64,000 nucleotides of DNA from Halorussus halophilus (GTDB lineage Archaea > Halobacteriota > Halobacteria > Halobacteriales > Haladaptataceae): positions 2,232,001-2,296,000 of the forward strand of contig NZ_CP044523.1 in the NCBI RefSeq assembly GCF_008831545.1. Direction: 5' to 3'. The notes beneath the pieces were generated by a model. The model was not told the DNA's origin and searched no databases. It saw only the letters and a list, made by a program, of their open reading frames with translations. Numbering within the stretch: position 1 is the stretch's first letter; every line of letters starts with the position of its first letter. The position numbers were made by a program, and so were the translations under genes. This document shows, piece after piece, positions 34,449 through 42,621 of the stretch.

Positions 34449-35297
34449 TCAATCACCCCCTGCGAGTGGTGTCATCTCCTCTAGCACTTCGCTCATTCCT
34501 TCCTCGTCTGTCGGTTCGACCATAGTGGCCTCGCGCTCGGCGGGTGCCTTCGGAATCGGGTCTACTGAGGAGACGATGGTCGGCGACCCGTCGAGGCCGA
34601 TGAAGTCGGGGTCTAAGTCCAGTTCCTCGGCACTCCACGTCGTGAGGTGGTCTTCGTAGTTATCGACGCGCTCGTCGGTCTCGGACTTGAGTTGCTTGTG
34701 TCTGAGTCTGTGTTCTGCGCGCCGGTACGAGGGTTCGTACTCGGGGTCGGTCACGACGAACGTGGGGAGCGGCGACTCGACCGTTTCGATTTCGTCTGCG
34801 TCGCCTTCCACGAGTCGTTTGGCGCGTAGTCGGTCGTTCTCCTCGTCTATCTCCATGGAGATGACGTGGGTGACGATTGGCCAGTCGAGACACCAGCAGG
34901 TCTGGGGTCCGGTCTGGCCGGTCTCGCCGTCCGCGGTCTTGAACCCCGCGAAGACGAGGTCTGGTTGCCCGATTTTCTCGATGCCCGCCGACAGCGTGAT
35001 GGCCGTAGACCACGTGTCCGCGGCGGCCATCTCGCGGTCCGACAGGAGATACAGGTCGTCGGCGTAGATGCCCATGGCCTCCTCCAAGACGCTCTCGTAG
35101 CCCGGTGGTCCCATGCTCATCACGCTGACCGTCCCGCCGTGCTTGACCTTCGTCTGGAGCGCGGCCTGCAACGCGTACGCGTCGTTGGGGTTCATCACGG
35201 TCGGGGTGCGCCCGCGTTCGAGGTGGCCGTCCTCGTCGAACGACACCTGTCCCTCGCGGAAGTCCGGGACGCCCTTCGTCAGCACTACCGAGTGCAT
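34449..35297 (-). CDS. etfB: Electron transfer flavoprotein beta subunit
   Basis: 282 residues of the EtfB/FixA family, with VVLTKGVPDFREG start, MNPNDAYALQAAL, AGFKTADGETGQTGPQ (nucleotide-binding loop) and a conserved VVTDPEYEPSYRRAEH. It holds AMP or, in bifurcating forms, a second FAD, and docks to acyl-CoA dehydrogenases. ATG 35297 is preceded by AGGTGGTG, a plausible ribosome binding site; TATA-like AGTGTATATC (plus strand 35340-35349) on the divergent side gives its promoter. It is the first gene of etfB-etfA-fixCX. Confidence 0.93.
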   Translation of the reverse strand: MHSVVLTKGVPDFREGQVSFDEDGHLERGRTPTVMNPNDAYALQAALQTKVKHGGTVSVMSMGPPGYESVLEEAMGIYADDLYLLSDREMAAADTWSTAITLSAGIEKIGQPDLVFAGFKTADGETGQTGPQTCWCLDWPIVTHVISMEIDEENDRLRAKRLVEGDADEIETVESPLPTFVVTDPEYEPSYRRAEHRLRHKQLKSETDERVDNYEDHLTTWSAEELDLDPDFIGLDGSPTIVSSVDPIPKAPAEREATMVEPTDEEGMSEVLEEMTPLAGGD

Positions 35298-35463
35298 CGA
35301 CACCACCTAACAATAGTGAGTCTCATTCCCATGCTTCAGAGTGTATATCATGCTCATCGTTTATTACATTGTCCCTGCCAGTGATGGGCGAGCGGGAACG
35401 GGGATGCTCAGAACGTGTCGAGAGATGTGAAAATACAGGTGGCTCGAATCACTTCCCGAAGAT

Positions 35464-35898
35464 GTGAACGTCGAACGACCCATCTCGGCAGTCGTCGCGG
35501 CAGTCGGTCTCGTCCTCGGGTTCGCCCAGAGTGTGGGCCAGTTCCAACAGATACTGAACCAAGAACTGGCCGTCATGGGCGCGCTGGCTCTCGGAATCGG
35601 CACCGTGAGCTTCCTGCTCTCCCCAGTGCTGGTGTTCAGTCTGGGCTACTGGGCAGGTGGAAAACTAGACGTTCCGGAACACTACGACAGACTCGCGCTC
35701 GTCTTCGGCGCGGTCGGGGGCGTCGCCTTCCTCGGTGGCATGCTCGCGGTCGTGTTAGTCGCGTCGAGTGAATTGCAGAGCCAACACGTCGGGTTGTTGG
35801 TCGTGACCAGCACGTACAACGCCGCGATTCGCGCCGTTGACTTCGCCATCACGGGCGTCGCCGGGGCGGCAATCGCGTACTTCCGCACGAGAGCGTAA
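35464..35898 (+). CDS. Multi-pass membrane protein
   Basis: 144 residues starting at GTG, with four hydrophobic helices (for example AVVAAVGLVLGFAQ, MGALALGIGTVSFLL, LGGMLAVVLVAS, AITGVAGAAIAYF) and a Gln-rich first loop (QSVGQFQQILNQ). No family recognised. The ATG two bases upstream is out of frame. Confidence 0.72.
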   Translation: MNVERPISAVVAAVGLVLGFAQSVGQFQQILNQELAVMGALALGIGTVSFLLSPVLVFSLGYWAGGKLDVPEHYDRLALVFGAVGGVAFLGGMLAVVLVASSELQSQHVGLLVVTSTYNAAIRAVDFAITGVAGAAIAYFRTRA

Positions 35899-35944
35899 GC
35901 TATCGAGGCAACGAAAACTGGAAAAACACCGACTCACGGCCGCG

Positions 35945-37144
35945 CTACTCTTCTGCTTTGACTTCCGCCTCGGTGTCGGTGTCAGCGTCGTCGTCCGAAT
36001 TCTCGTCGGGAGAGACGATTTCGATTTCGACTTCGTCGTTCGGCGATTCGGGGTCGTCCACCGACTCCACATCGTCGCCGTCCTCCTCGTCCACCGTCTC
36101 GACTTTGTCTGCATCGTCGGTCGGTTCCGTCTCCTCGTCGGCGTCGTCCGCATCGACTTCGACGGGGTCGCTCGTCTCGTCTTCCGCGTCGTCGCCAGCG
36201 TTACTCTCCGCGTCGTCGCTCGTCTCTTGTCCAACGTCTTCGCTCGCGCGCTCTTCGGACTTGCCTTCCTTGCGGCCACCGTCGCCGTCGGCCGCGATTT
36301 GCTTGCGCGCGCCCGCCTGTACCATCGTCATCTCGCCACCGGCGCGCATGGTCCCTTCGACGGTCGCGCCTTCGTGGAACTCTAAATTCTCACAAGAGAC
36401 GTCGCCACGGACTTGCACGCCGTCGGCGAGCGTGACGGTTCCGCTGCGGGTCGTCACGTCGCCGTAGATGACGGTGTCCTCGGCGACGGCAATGTCGCCG
36501 CGGCCCCGCAGACTTCCGAACACGTCGTTGCGCTTGCCCACGTCGATGGTCTCGGCGCGGATGTTGCCGTGGAGACGGCAGTCGTCGCCGATGGTCGCGG
36601 GCGTCGAGACGCGCCACGAGTCGTCGCTGACGTGGCCGTTTCGCGGAATGACGACCGGGTCCGCGTCGGCGTCGCTCTCGATGAGTTCCGAAATTGCCTC
36701 TTCGGCGGCTTCCTCCTCGCCGATGCGGAGCAGTTGTGAGAGGTAGACGAACAGGAAGACGATGGTCGGCATCGGGTTCCGGATGACGATCCAACCGTTC
36801 GCTTCGAATCCTCTCTCTATGTCTACGTCGTCGCCGATGTCGAGGTCGCCGCTGACCAGCAACTGGCCAGCGATGTGGACGCGTTCGCCGAGGTAGGCGT
36901 CGCGACCGACGAGTACCTCGCCGTCTACGTCGCACCACATGTCGAGGCGGCAGTCGGCCTCGGCCTCGATGTGGCCGCCGAACTGCACGCGCTCGCCCGC
37001 GACGACGTTGTGACCGCGCACGCCGAACTCTACGGTACTCTGACCGCCGACGAACACGTCGCCGTCGGTCACTAAGTCGTGTTCTTCGACGGTCGTTCCA
37101 TCGGGAATCGCGAGTTCGTCGAGCGGGTCAGAGCGAAGCGGCAC
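35945..37144 (-). CDS. Bactofilin-like beta-helix protein with central hydrophobic helix and acidic tail
   Basis: 399 residues. Two right-handed beta-helix halves (about 18-112 and 165-275) show the periodic hydrophobic/Gly pattern of polymer-forming cytoskeletal (bactofilin) proteins, for example VFVGGQSTVEFGVRGHNVVA and GDVTTRSGTVTLADGVQVRG. Between them is a hydrophobic stretch (PTIVFLFVYLSQLL, about 126-139) that may be a membrane anchor. Residues 290-399 are an Asp/Glu-rich tail. Haloarchaeal bactofilin relatives (halofilins) affect cell shape, so a role in envelope shape is plausible but unproven. GTG 37144 lies 28 bp after a TATA-like TTTATTAC on the minus strand. Confidence 0.75.
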   Translation of the reverse strand: MPLRSDPLDELAIPDGTTVEEHDLVTDGDVFVGGQSTVEFGVRGHNVVAGERVQFGGHIEAEADCRLDMWCDVDGEVLVGRDAYLGERVHIAGQLLVSGDLDIGDDVDIERGFEANGWIVIRNPMPTIVFLFVYLSQLLRIGEEEAAEEAISELIESDADADPVVIPRNGHVSDDSWRVSTPATIGDDCRLHGNIRAETIDVGKRNDVFGSLRGRGDIAVAEDTVIYGDVTTRSGTVTLADGVQVRGDVSCENLEFHEGATVEGTMRAGGEMTMVQAGARKQIAADGDGGRKEGKSEERASEDVGQETSDDAESNAGDDAEDETSDPVEVDADDADEETEPTDDADKVETVDEEDGDDVESVDDPESPNDEVEIEIVSPDENSDDDADTDTEAEVKAEE

Positions 37145-37275
37145 ACCCCGTATTCACCCGTTCATCTGTAATAAACCCGCGTCAGACGCACATATGACAC
37201 TCGACAGGTTCGCTGACAGGTCTGCGTTGGCGGCAGTTCTGAGGGTTTTTATCTCGCGCGCCCAAATCCGGTGCT

Positions 37276-37473
37276 ATGACGACGCTCGCCTTCGACGAGA
37301 CCGGTGTGGACGTAGTGTATCAGGGGACCGAGTTTCGTCTCTCGAAAGACCTCATCGAAGACGCGACCGAGAAGTCCTACATGGACGTGACCGACCACGA
37401 GGTGCTTCGCATCGTGGAGAAGAATCCCGACTTGCAGGGGCAAGCGCGGCGCATCGGCGACATCATCGCGTAA
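37276..37473 (+). CDS. Small haloarchaeal protein (DUF5800-like)
   Basis: 65 residues, one compact alpha/beta domain: AFDETGVDVVYQGTEFRLSK and the helix MDVTDHEVLRIVEKNP. It resembles the haloarchaeal DUF5800 group; no function known. TATA-like TTTTTATCT (37244-37252) precedes the start by about 28 bp. Confidence 0.8.
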   Translation: MTTLAFDETGVDVVYQGTEFRLSKDLIEDATEKSYMDVTDHEVLRIVEKNPDLQGQARRIGDIIA

Positions 37474-37542
37474 CTAGTTCGGCAGCGAAGCGCCAACGGA
37501 GACTCGGCGGGATTTAAGACCCGACGCCGCAACTGCTCACGT

Positions 37543-37671
37543 ATGACCGACTTCGAACACCCCTCGTGGCGAACCGCACTCGGGACGCTCGCGGGGTACA
37601 GCGCGATTCTGCTGGCGATGTTCGTCCTGTTGTTCCTCGTCCCATACGGCGTTTTCGTGATGCTCGGGTAA
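37543..37671 (+). CDS. 42-residue single-pass membrane protein
   Basis: Short polar N-terminus (MTDFEHPSWRTALG) then one long hydrophobic stretch (ILLAMFVLLFLVPYGVFVML). Too short for usual gene calls but it has a TATA-like GATTTAAGAC at 37511-37520, 23-32 bp before the ATG, and full codon bias of the neighbours. Probable leaderless real gene; function unknown. Confidence 0.65.
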   Translation: MTDFEHPSWRTALGTLAGYSAILLAMFVLLFLVPYGVFVMLG

Positions 37672-37714
37672 CAGCTAAGACGCTCGCCGTCGCCACTCTG
37701 TCGGGGTGGGAAAT

Positions 37715-38755
37715 ATGGCAGACAACCCGTGGACGACGAGAACGACGACCGACCACGAAACGATACAGAAGTGGGCCGAAAGCCGCGACGCGGCCCCGGC
37801 ACACGTCGAGGGAACCGGCGGCGGCGACGACCCCGGCGTGTTGCGACTCGACTTCCTCGAACCCGAAGAAGACGAAGGACTCGGCGAGATTTCCTGGGAC
37901 GACTTCTTCGAGAAGTTCGAGTCGGCCGACCTCGCGTTCCGCTTCCAAGACGAAAAGAAGAGCGGTGAACAGAGCTATTTCCACCGATTCGTCAGTCGAG
38001 ACGTGATGCCCGGTCGGACCAAGACGACGACCGACCACGAGACGATTCGCAAGTGGGCCGAGCGCCGAGACGCGACGCCCGCGCACGTCCTCGGTACCGG
38101 TGACGACGAAGACGTGGGCGTTCTCAGACTCGACTTCCCGGAAGAAGAGCCAGACGCCAACCTCGAAGAAATCTCGTGGGACGACTTCTTCGAGAAGTTC
38201 AACCGCGAGAACTTGGCGTTCAGGTATCAAGACCAGAAGAAGAGCGGCGAGGAGAGCTACTTCCACCGGTTCGTCCAGCGCGAGGAGACCGGCGTCGCGG
38301 AAGTCGTTGAGGAAGAGGTGTCGATAGTCGCCGTCGGAACTGTACCGATGGAAGAGGTCGTCCCGGAAGCAACCTCCGAGTTAGCCGCAGACGAGATGCG
38401 GATGGAAGCAGAGCGAGGGCTGGCCGTCGGCCTCGTCGTGGACGAGATTCACGAAGACGCGTTCGGCTACGACCACTGGAACCGCAACGACGAGTATCTC
38501 GTGTTCCGAAACGACGGCGACGAACCGCTCGACCTCGGCGGGTGGACGGTCAGGAACGAAGACGACCACGCCTACGAGTTCCACGAGGGATTCGTCCTCG
38601 AACCGAAGCGCGCGGTGACCCTCCACACAGGTGAGGGGAAAGACACCGACGAGAACGTCTACTGGAACTCCACGCGCGCCATCTGGAAGAACACCGGCGA
38701 CGTGCTGACGGTGGAAGACGACGAAGGACGACAGGTCATCCACGAGTCGTACTGA
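37715..38755 (+). CDS. Tandem-repeat protein with C-terminal lamin-tail domain
   Basis: 346 residues. Two closely similar units at about 11-94 and 105-188 (each starting TTTDHETI-KWAE, with LRLDF, EISWDDFFEKF and SYFHRFV) are followed by a linker and a lamin-tail domain at about 239-346 (HWNRNDEYLVFRNDGDEPLDL, GWTVRNEDDHAYEF). The repeat unit occurs singly in haloarchaeal proteins and is thought to be a small helical module; the LTD is a beta sandwich found in nuclear lamins and bacterial surface or nuclease proteins. No signal peptide, so cytoplasmic. ATG 37715; GTG 37706 is rejected. Confidence 0.82.
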   Translation: MADNPWTTRTTTDHETIQKWAESRDAAPAHVEGTGGGDDPGVLRLDFLEPEEDEGLGEISWDDFFEKFESADLAFRFQDEKKSGEQSYFHRFVSRDVMPGRTKTTTDHETIRKWAERRDATPAHVLGTGDDEDVGVLRLDFPEEEPDANLEEISWDDFFEKFNRENLAFRYQDQKKSGEESYFHRFVQREETGVAEVVEEEVSIVAVGTVPMEEVVPEATSELAADEMRMEAERGLAVGLVVDEIHEDAFGYDHWNRNDEYLVFRNDGDEPLDLGGWTVRNEDDHAYEFHEGFVLEPKRAVTLHTGEGKDTDENVYWNSTRAIWKNTGDVLTVEDDEGRQVIHESY

Positions 38756-38816
38756 GGCCGTCTCTTTTTACTTCGAGAGAGAACGTATTTGTAGGTTCTC
38801 CGAGTAGTTCGTGTGA

Positions 38817-39362
38817 ATGTCCGATACGTACGACGCCGTCGTGTACGACGCCATCGTGTACGACCTCGACGGAACGCTGGTCCAACTCGCCGTCGATTGG
38901 AAAGCGGCCGCCGAACGAATCAAGCCGATACTTCGAGACTACGGAGCCGACGCCGAGGCGGACGACGCACTCGATTTGCTCCCCGTCGCAGAGGACCTCG
39001 GTGTCGCCGACGAAATCGAGCCACATCTCGCAGCGGCGGAGCGAGAGGGAGCGCGCGACTCGGAGCGACTGCCGTTGCTGGACGAGTTCGTAGACCAGCC
39101 CCTTCCAGTCGGCATCTGCTCGCTCAACTGCGAAGCGGCGTGTCGAGAAGTACTCGACACACACGATATCTCGAAAGACGTGGCAATTATCGTCGGCCGC
39201 GATTCAGTCAGTGAGCGAAAACCGCATCCAGAACCACTGCTCACAGCCGTCGAGGAGTTAGGCACTGCTCCGGAGCGAACGCTATTCGTCGGCGATTCGG
39301 ACAGCGACGAACTGACCGCTCGGCGAGCGGGAACAGCGTTTCGACGGGTCGAAAAACGGTAG
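38817..39362 (+). CDS. HAD-superfamily hydrolase
   Basis: 181 residues with the HAD motif I YDLDGTL (nucleophile Asp), motif II in GICSLNCE, motif III Lys in SERKPHPEPLL and motif IV GDSDSDELTA. It resembles phosphoglycolate-type or beta-phosphoglucomutase-like phosphatases with a small cap. A 15-bp near-perfect tandem duplication at the start (encoding YDAVV-YDAIV) looks like replication slippage that kept the frame. TATA-like CTCTTTTTAC precedes the gene. Confidence 0.9.
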   Translation: MSDTYDAVVYDAIVYDLDGTLVQLAVDWKAAAERIKPILRDYGADAEADDALDLLPVAEDLGVADEIEPHLAAAEREGARDSERLPLLDEFVDQPLPVGICSLNCEAACREVLDTHDISKDVAIIVGRDSVSERKPHPEPLLTAVEELGTAPERTLFVGDSDSDELTARRAGTAFRRVEKR

Positions 39363-39386
39363 AACGCAGGAGTCGCAGGGAGGAGC

Positions 39387-40601
39387 TTAGGCGAACGTCT
39401 TGGAGATGTCTTCGTCTTCTTCTTCGGCCTCGGTCTTGGCCTTCGCTTCCTCGAAGTCCTCCATCGTAATCTCCGTGCGGTCGTCGCGGATGGCGAACAT
39501 CCCTGCTTCCGTGCAGATTGCCTTGATGTCCGCACCGGAGGCGTCTTCGGCCTCGCGGGCCAGTTTCTCGAAGTCAACGTCGTCGGAGACGTTCATGCCA
39601 CGGGTGTGAATCTTGAAGATTTTCTCGCGGCCTTCGAGGTTCGGCTTGGGCACTTCGATGAGTCGGTCGAAGCGACCCGGACGCAGAATCGCGCGGTCGA
39701 GCATGTCGAAGCGGTTGGTCGCCGCGATGATCCGAATCTCGCCGCGGTCCTCGAAGCCGTCCATCTCCGACAGTAGTTGCATCATCGTCCGCTGGACCTC
39801 CGCGTCGCCGGAGGTCTTCGAGTCGGTACGCTTCGACGCAATTGCGTCGATTTCGTCGATGAACAGCACGGCGGGTTCGTGCTGACGAGCGACCTCGAAG
39901 AGGTCGCGGACGAGTTTCGCGCCCTCGCCGATGAACTTGTGGACCAGTTCCGAGCCAGCCATCTTGATGAAGGTCGCGTCGGTCTGGTTGGCGACAGCTT
40001 TCGCCAGCATCGTCTTGCCCGTGCCCGGCGGGCCGTAGAGCAGGACGCCGCTCGGCGGTTCGATGCCCACGGTGTCGAACATCTCGGGACTCTCCAGCGG
40101 CATCTCGACGGTCTCGCGCACTTCGTTCATCTGCTCTTCGAGGCCGCCGATGTCCTCGTAGGAGACTTCGGGGCTTTCCTCGACCTGCATGACGCGGGCA
40201 CGCACGTCGGTCTCGTTTTCGAGCGTCTTCACGATAGAGAGAGAGTTGTTCACGGCGACGCGCGCGTCGGGTTCGAGGTCCTCGCGCATCTCGTCGGTCA
40301 CTTCCGTGACCGCCTCTTGGTTGTTGCCGTGTTGTTTGATGATGACGCCCTCGTCAGTCATCTCTTGGACGGTAGCGACGAACAGCGGAGACTGCTTGAG
40401 CTTCTTGTTCTCGTGAGTCAGTCGCTCTAGCTTCTGTTGGTACTTGTTGTTTTCCGCGTTCGCGTCGAGGAGCTTGTCGCGCATCTCCTCGTTCTGCGAC
40501 TCCAAGACCTCCAAACGCTCCTGCAACGCGTCTATCTTGTCGTTCTGGGACGCGTTCTCCTCGTCGTATGGGAGGTCAACGTCATCCACAGTATCGGTCA
40601 T
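39387..40601 (-). CDS. pan: Proteasome-activating nucleotidase (PAN)
   Basis: 404 residues. An N-terminal coiled coil (DALQERLEVLESQNEEMRDK, about 20-70), an OB domain, and an AAA+ module with Walker A GPPGTGKT, Walker B FIDEID, and the second region of homology AILRPGRFDR. It unfolds substrates and feeds them to the 20S proteasome, whose beta subunit is at 13324-14049. The C-terminus is SKTFA; the gate-opening HbYX tail of PAN normally has Tyr as the penultimate residue, here Phe. Start ATG 40601; TTG 40604 rejected. Confidence 0.96.
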   Translation of the reverse strand: MTDTVDDVDLPYDEENASQNDKIDALQERLEVLESQNEEMRDKLLDANAENNKYQQKLERLTHENKKLKQSPLFVATVQEMTDEGVIIKQHGNNQEAVTEVTDEMREDLEPDARVAVNNSLSIVKTLENETDVRARVMQVEESPEVSYEDIGGLEEQMNEVRETVEMPLESPEMFDTVGIEPPSGVLLYGPPGTGKTMLAKAVANQTDATFIKMAGSELVHKFIGEGAKLVRDLFEVARQHEPAVLFIDEIDAIASKRTDSKTSGDAEVQRTMMQLLSEMDGFEDRGEIRIIAATNRFDMLDRAILRPGRFDRLIEVPKPNLEGREKIFKIHTRGMNVSDDVDFEKLAREAEDASGADIKAICTEAGMFAIRDDRTEITMEDFEEAKAKTEAEEEDEDISKTFA

Positions 40602-40774
40602 CAAAACGGTCTAGGCCCCTTGCTCATAAGAGGCTTCGGGTAGGTGTGACGCGTGTCGTACACCCTCATACTTTTTTCGGCCGACAGCGTGGGGACGACG
40701 CCCGACGAAACTCCGGGAGAAATTCATGATGGTAATATATCGAAAGAGAAAATATTATTACGCTGTATCCGAGA

Positions 40775-40785
40775 GTACAGTGTAC
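40775..40785. promoter_or_regulatory. 11-bp palindrome before wHTH gene
   Basis: GTACA-G-TGTAC is perfect and ends 1 bp before the ATG at 40787. A TATA-like ATATTATTA (40752-40760) lies upstream, so the palindrome covers the transcription start, as expected for an autorepressor. Confidence 0.5.
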
Positions 40786-40786
40786 G

Positions 40787-41062
40787 ATGAGCACGTCAGA
40801 GTCAGTACAGACCGAGGAGCGCAGACTAACGGGCGAACAAGTAACCGATTCGATTCGAGAACTACCACCGAGCGCGAAGTTGGTCGCCAAGGTGCTCGAA
40901 TACAACGAGACGTTGACCCAGAGCCAGATTGCCGACGAGACGCTCCTCCCCGACCGCACGGTCCGCTACGCGCTCAACCGACTCGACGAGGAGGGTGTCG
41001 TGGACTCCCGATTCTCCTTCTCCGACGCGCGCAAGCGACTGTACACCCTCGACCTCGAATAA
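40787..41062 (+). CDS. MarR/TrmB-type winged-helix regulator
   Basis: A 91-residue one-domain winged helix: LTQSQIADETLLPDRTVRYALNRL holds the recognition helix, and EEGVVDSRFSFSDARKRLYTL the wing. No effector domain or cysteines, so DNA binding must be controlled through dimerisation or another factor. The start lies 27 bp after TATA-like ATATTATTA. Divergent from pan, with 185 bp between, so it could regulate both. Confidence 0.85.
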   Translation: MSTSESVQTEERRLTGEQVTDSIRELPPSAKLVAKVLEYNETLTQSQIADETLLPDRTVRYALNRLDEEGVVDSRFSFSDARKRLYTLDLE

Positions 41063-41196
41063 CGAGGACACCCGTCTTCCCGACTCCCTTTCGACTCCCC
41101 GCTTCACGAACTTTTTTACCGCAAGCCGCGGCCACTCGATAGCATGTACGACTGCTCGCGGAACGTCTTTAGGGTCCGGATGCAAAGGCCACGTCA

Positions 41197-42621
41197 ATGA
41201 CACGGGTGATACATACGGGGGACACCCACATCGGGTACCAGCAGTACCACTCCCCCGAGCGACGAGCGGACTTTCTCGACGCGTTCGAGCAGGTAATCGA
41301 CGACGCGATAGCGGACGACGTAGACGCCGTCGTCCACGCAGGCGACCTGTTTCACGACCGTCGTCCCGGTCTCGCCGACCTCCACGGAACAATCGAGATA
41401 CTGCGCAAACTGAGGGACGCCGACATCCCGTTTCTCGCTATCGTCGGCAACCACGAGGGGACGCGCGGCCGTCAATGGCTCGACCTCTTGGAGATGCTGG
41501 GTCTCGCCACGCGACTCGGCGACGACCCCACCGTCGTCGGCGACACCGCCTTCTACGGACTCGACCACGTTCCCAAGTCGAAGCGCGACGACCTCGACTA
41601 CCAGTTCACAGTCCACGACCAACCGCACGCCGCGCTCGTCGGACACGGACTGTTCGACCCGCTAACGCGCGGCGAGTGGGACGCGGAGGAGGTGCTGACG
41701 GAATCGAACCTCGATTTCGACGCGTTCCTCCTCGGCGACGAACACAAGCCCGGTAAACAAGAAATCGCCGAGACGTGGGTCACCTACTGCGGTTCGACCG
41801 AGCGTGCCAGTACCGCGGAAGTCGAAGACCGCGGCTACAACATCGTGGAGTTCGACGGCGAGGTGTCCATCGCCCGCCGTGGACTCCCAGTCACTCGTGA
41901 CTTCGAGTTCCTCTCTGTCGAACTCGGAGAGACAGAGGGAATCGAACGCGTGCGCGAAACGATTCGAGAATACGACCTCGAAGACGCCGTCGCAGTCGTG
42001 GAAATCGACGGCGACGGGACGGACGTAACCCCCGCCCGCGTCGAGGAGTTCGCGCTGGACGAAGGCGCGCTCCTCGTCCGGGTCAAGGACCGCCGCGAGC
42101 AGACAGAGACCGACGGCGAAGTCGAGGTGTCGTTCGCCGACCCCGACGATGCCGTGCGCGAACGAGTCAGGGACCTCGGCCTGAGCGAGGCGGCCCGCGA
42201 CATCGACGAGACGGTACGAGAAAGCAAACTCGCGGACGCGAACGTCCGCGAGTCCGTCGAAAAGCGCGTCGGCGCGCTGATAGACGAAGACGACGTCAGC
42301 GCGTTCGAGAGCGCACCGGAGGACGCGAGTGGGGACACCGAGGAGACCGAATCGGCACAAGCGGCCGATTCGGCCGACGCGACAGACTCGGATGCGGCCG
42401 TCGAATCGACCGAACCCACGGACCCAACCGAAGCGACTGCCGACGGCGGTTCGGAGTCGCCCGAACCCACGAGCGACGAGACCGACACGCGGGAGTCCGA
42501 TACTCCGCAAGGCGAGGAACAGCAGACCGACGACCCGAAACCCAACGACAAGCGAACTGACGACCAACAAACCAACGACCAACAAATCGACGGTCAGTCC
42601 TCGATGGAGGAGTACCTATGA
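41197..42621 (+). CDS. mre11: Mre11 nuclease
   Basis: 474 residues. The phosphoesterase core carries the metal ligands in [27 protein letters not shown] and LVGHGLFD / LGDEHKPG. The C-terminal third is acidic, low complexity and rich in Thr/Asp/Gln, and the last eight residues (467-474) are QSSMEEYL, a match to the PCNA-interacting peptide pattern. Mre11 processes double-strand ends with Rad50, whose start codon overlaps the mre11 stop in an ATGA. TATA-like CTTTAGGG (41169-41176). Confidence 0.95.
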   Translation: MTRVIHTGDTHIGYQQYHSPERRADFLDAFEQVIDDAIADDVDAVVHAGDLFHDRRPGLADLHGTIEILRKLRDADIPFLAIVGNHEGTRGRQWLDLLEMLGLATRLGDDPTVVGDTAFYGLDHVPKSKRDDLDYQFTVHDQPHAALVGHGLFDPLTRGEWDAEEVLTESNLDFDAFLLGDEHKPGKQEIAETWVTYCGSTERASTAEVEDRGYNIVEFDGEVSIARRGLPVTRDFEFLSVELGETEGIERVRETIREYDLEDAVAVVEIDGDGTDVTPARVEEFALDEGALLVRVKDRREQTETDGEVEVSFADPDDAVRERVRDLGLSEAARDIDETVRESKLADANVRESVEKRVGALIDEDDVSAFESAPEDASGDTEETESAQAADSADATDSDAAVESTEPTDPTEATADGGSESPEPTSDETDTRESDTPQGEEQQTDDPKPNDKRTDDQQTNDQQIDGQSSMEEYL

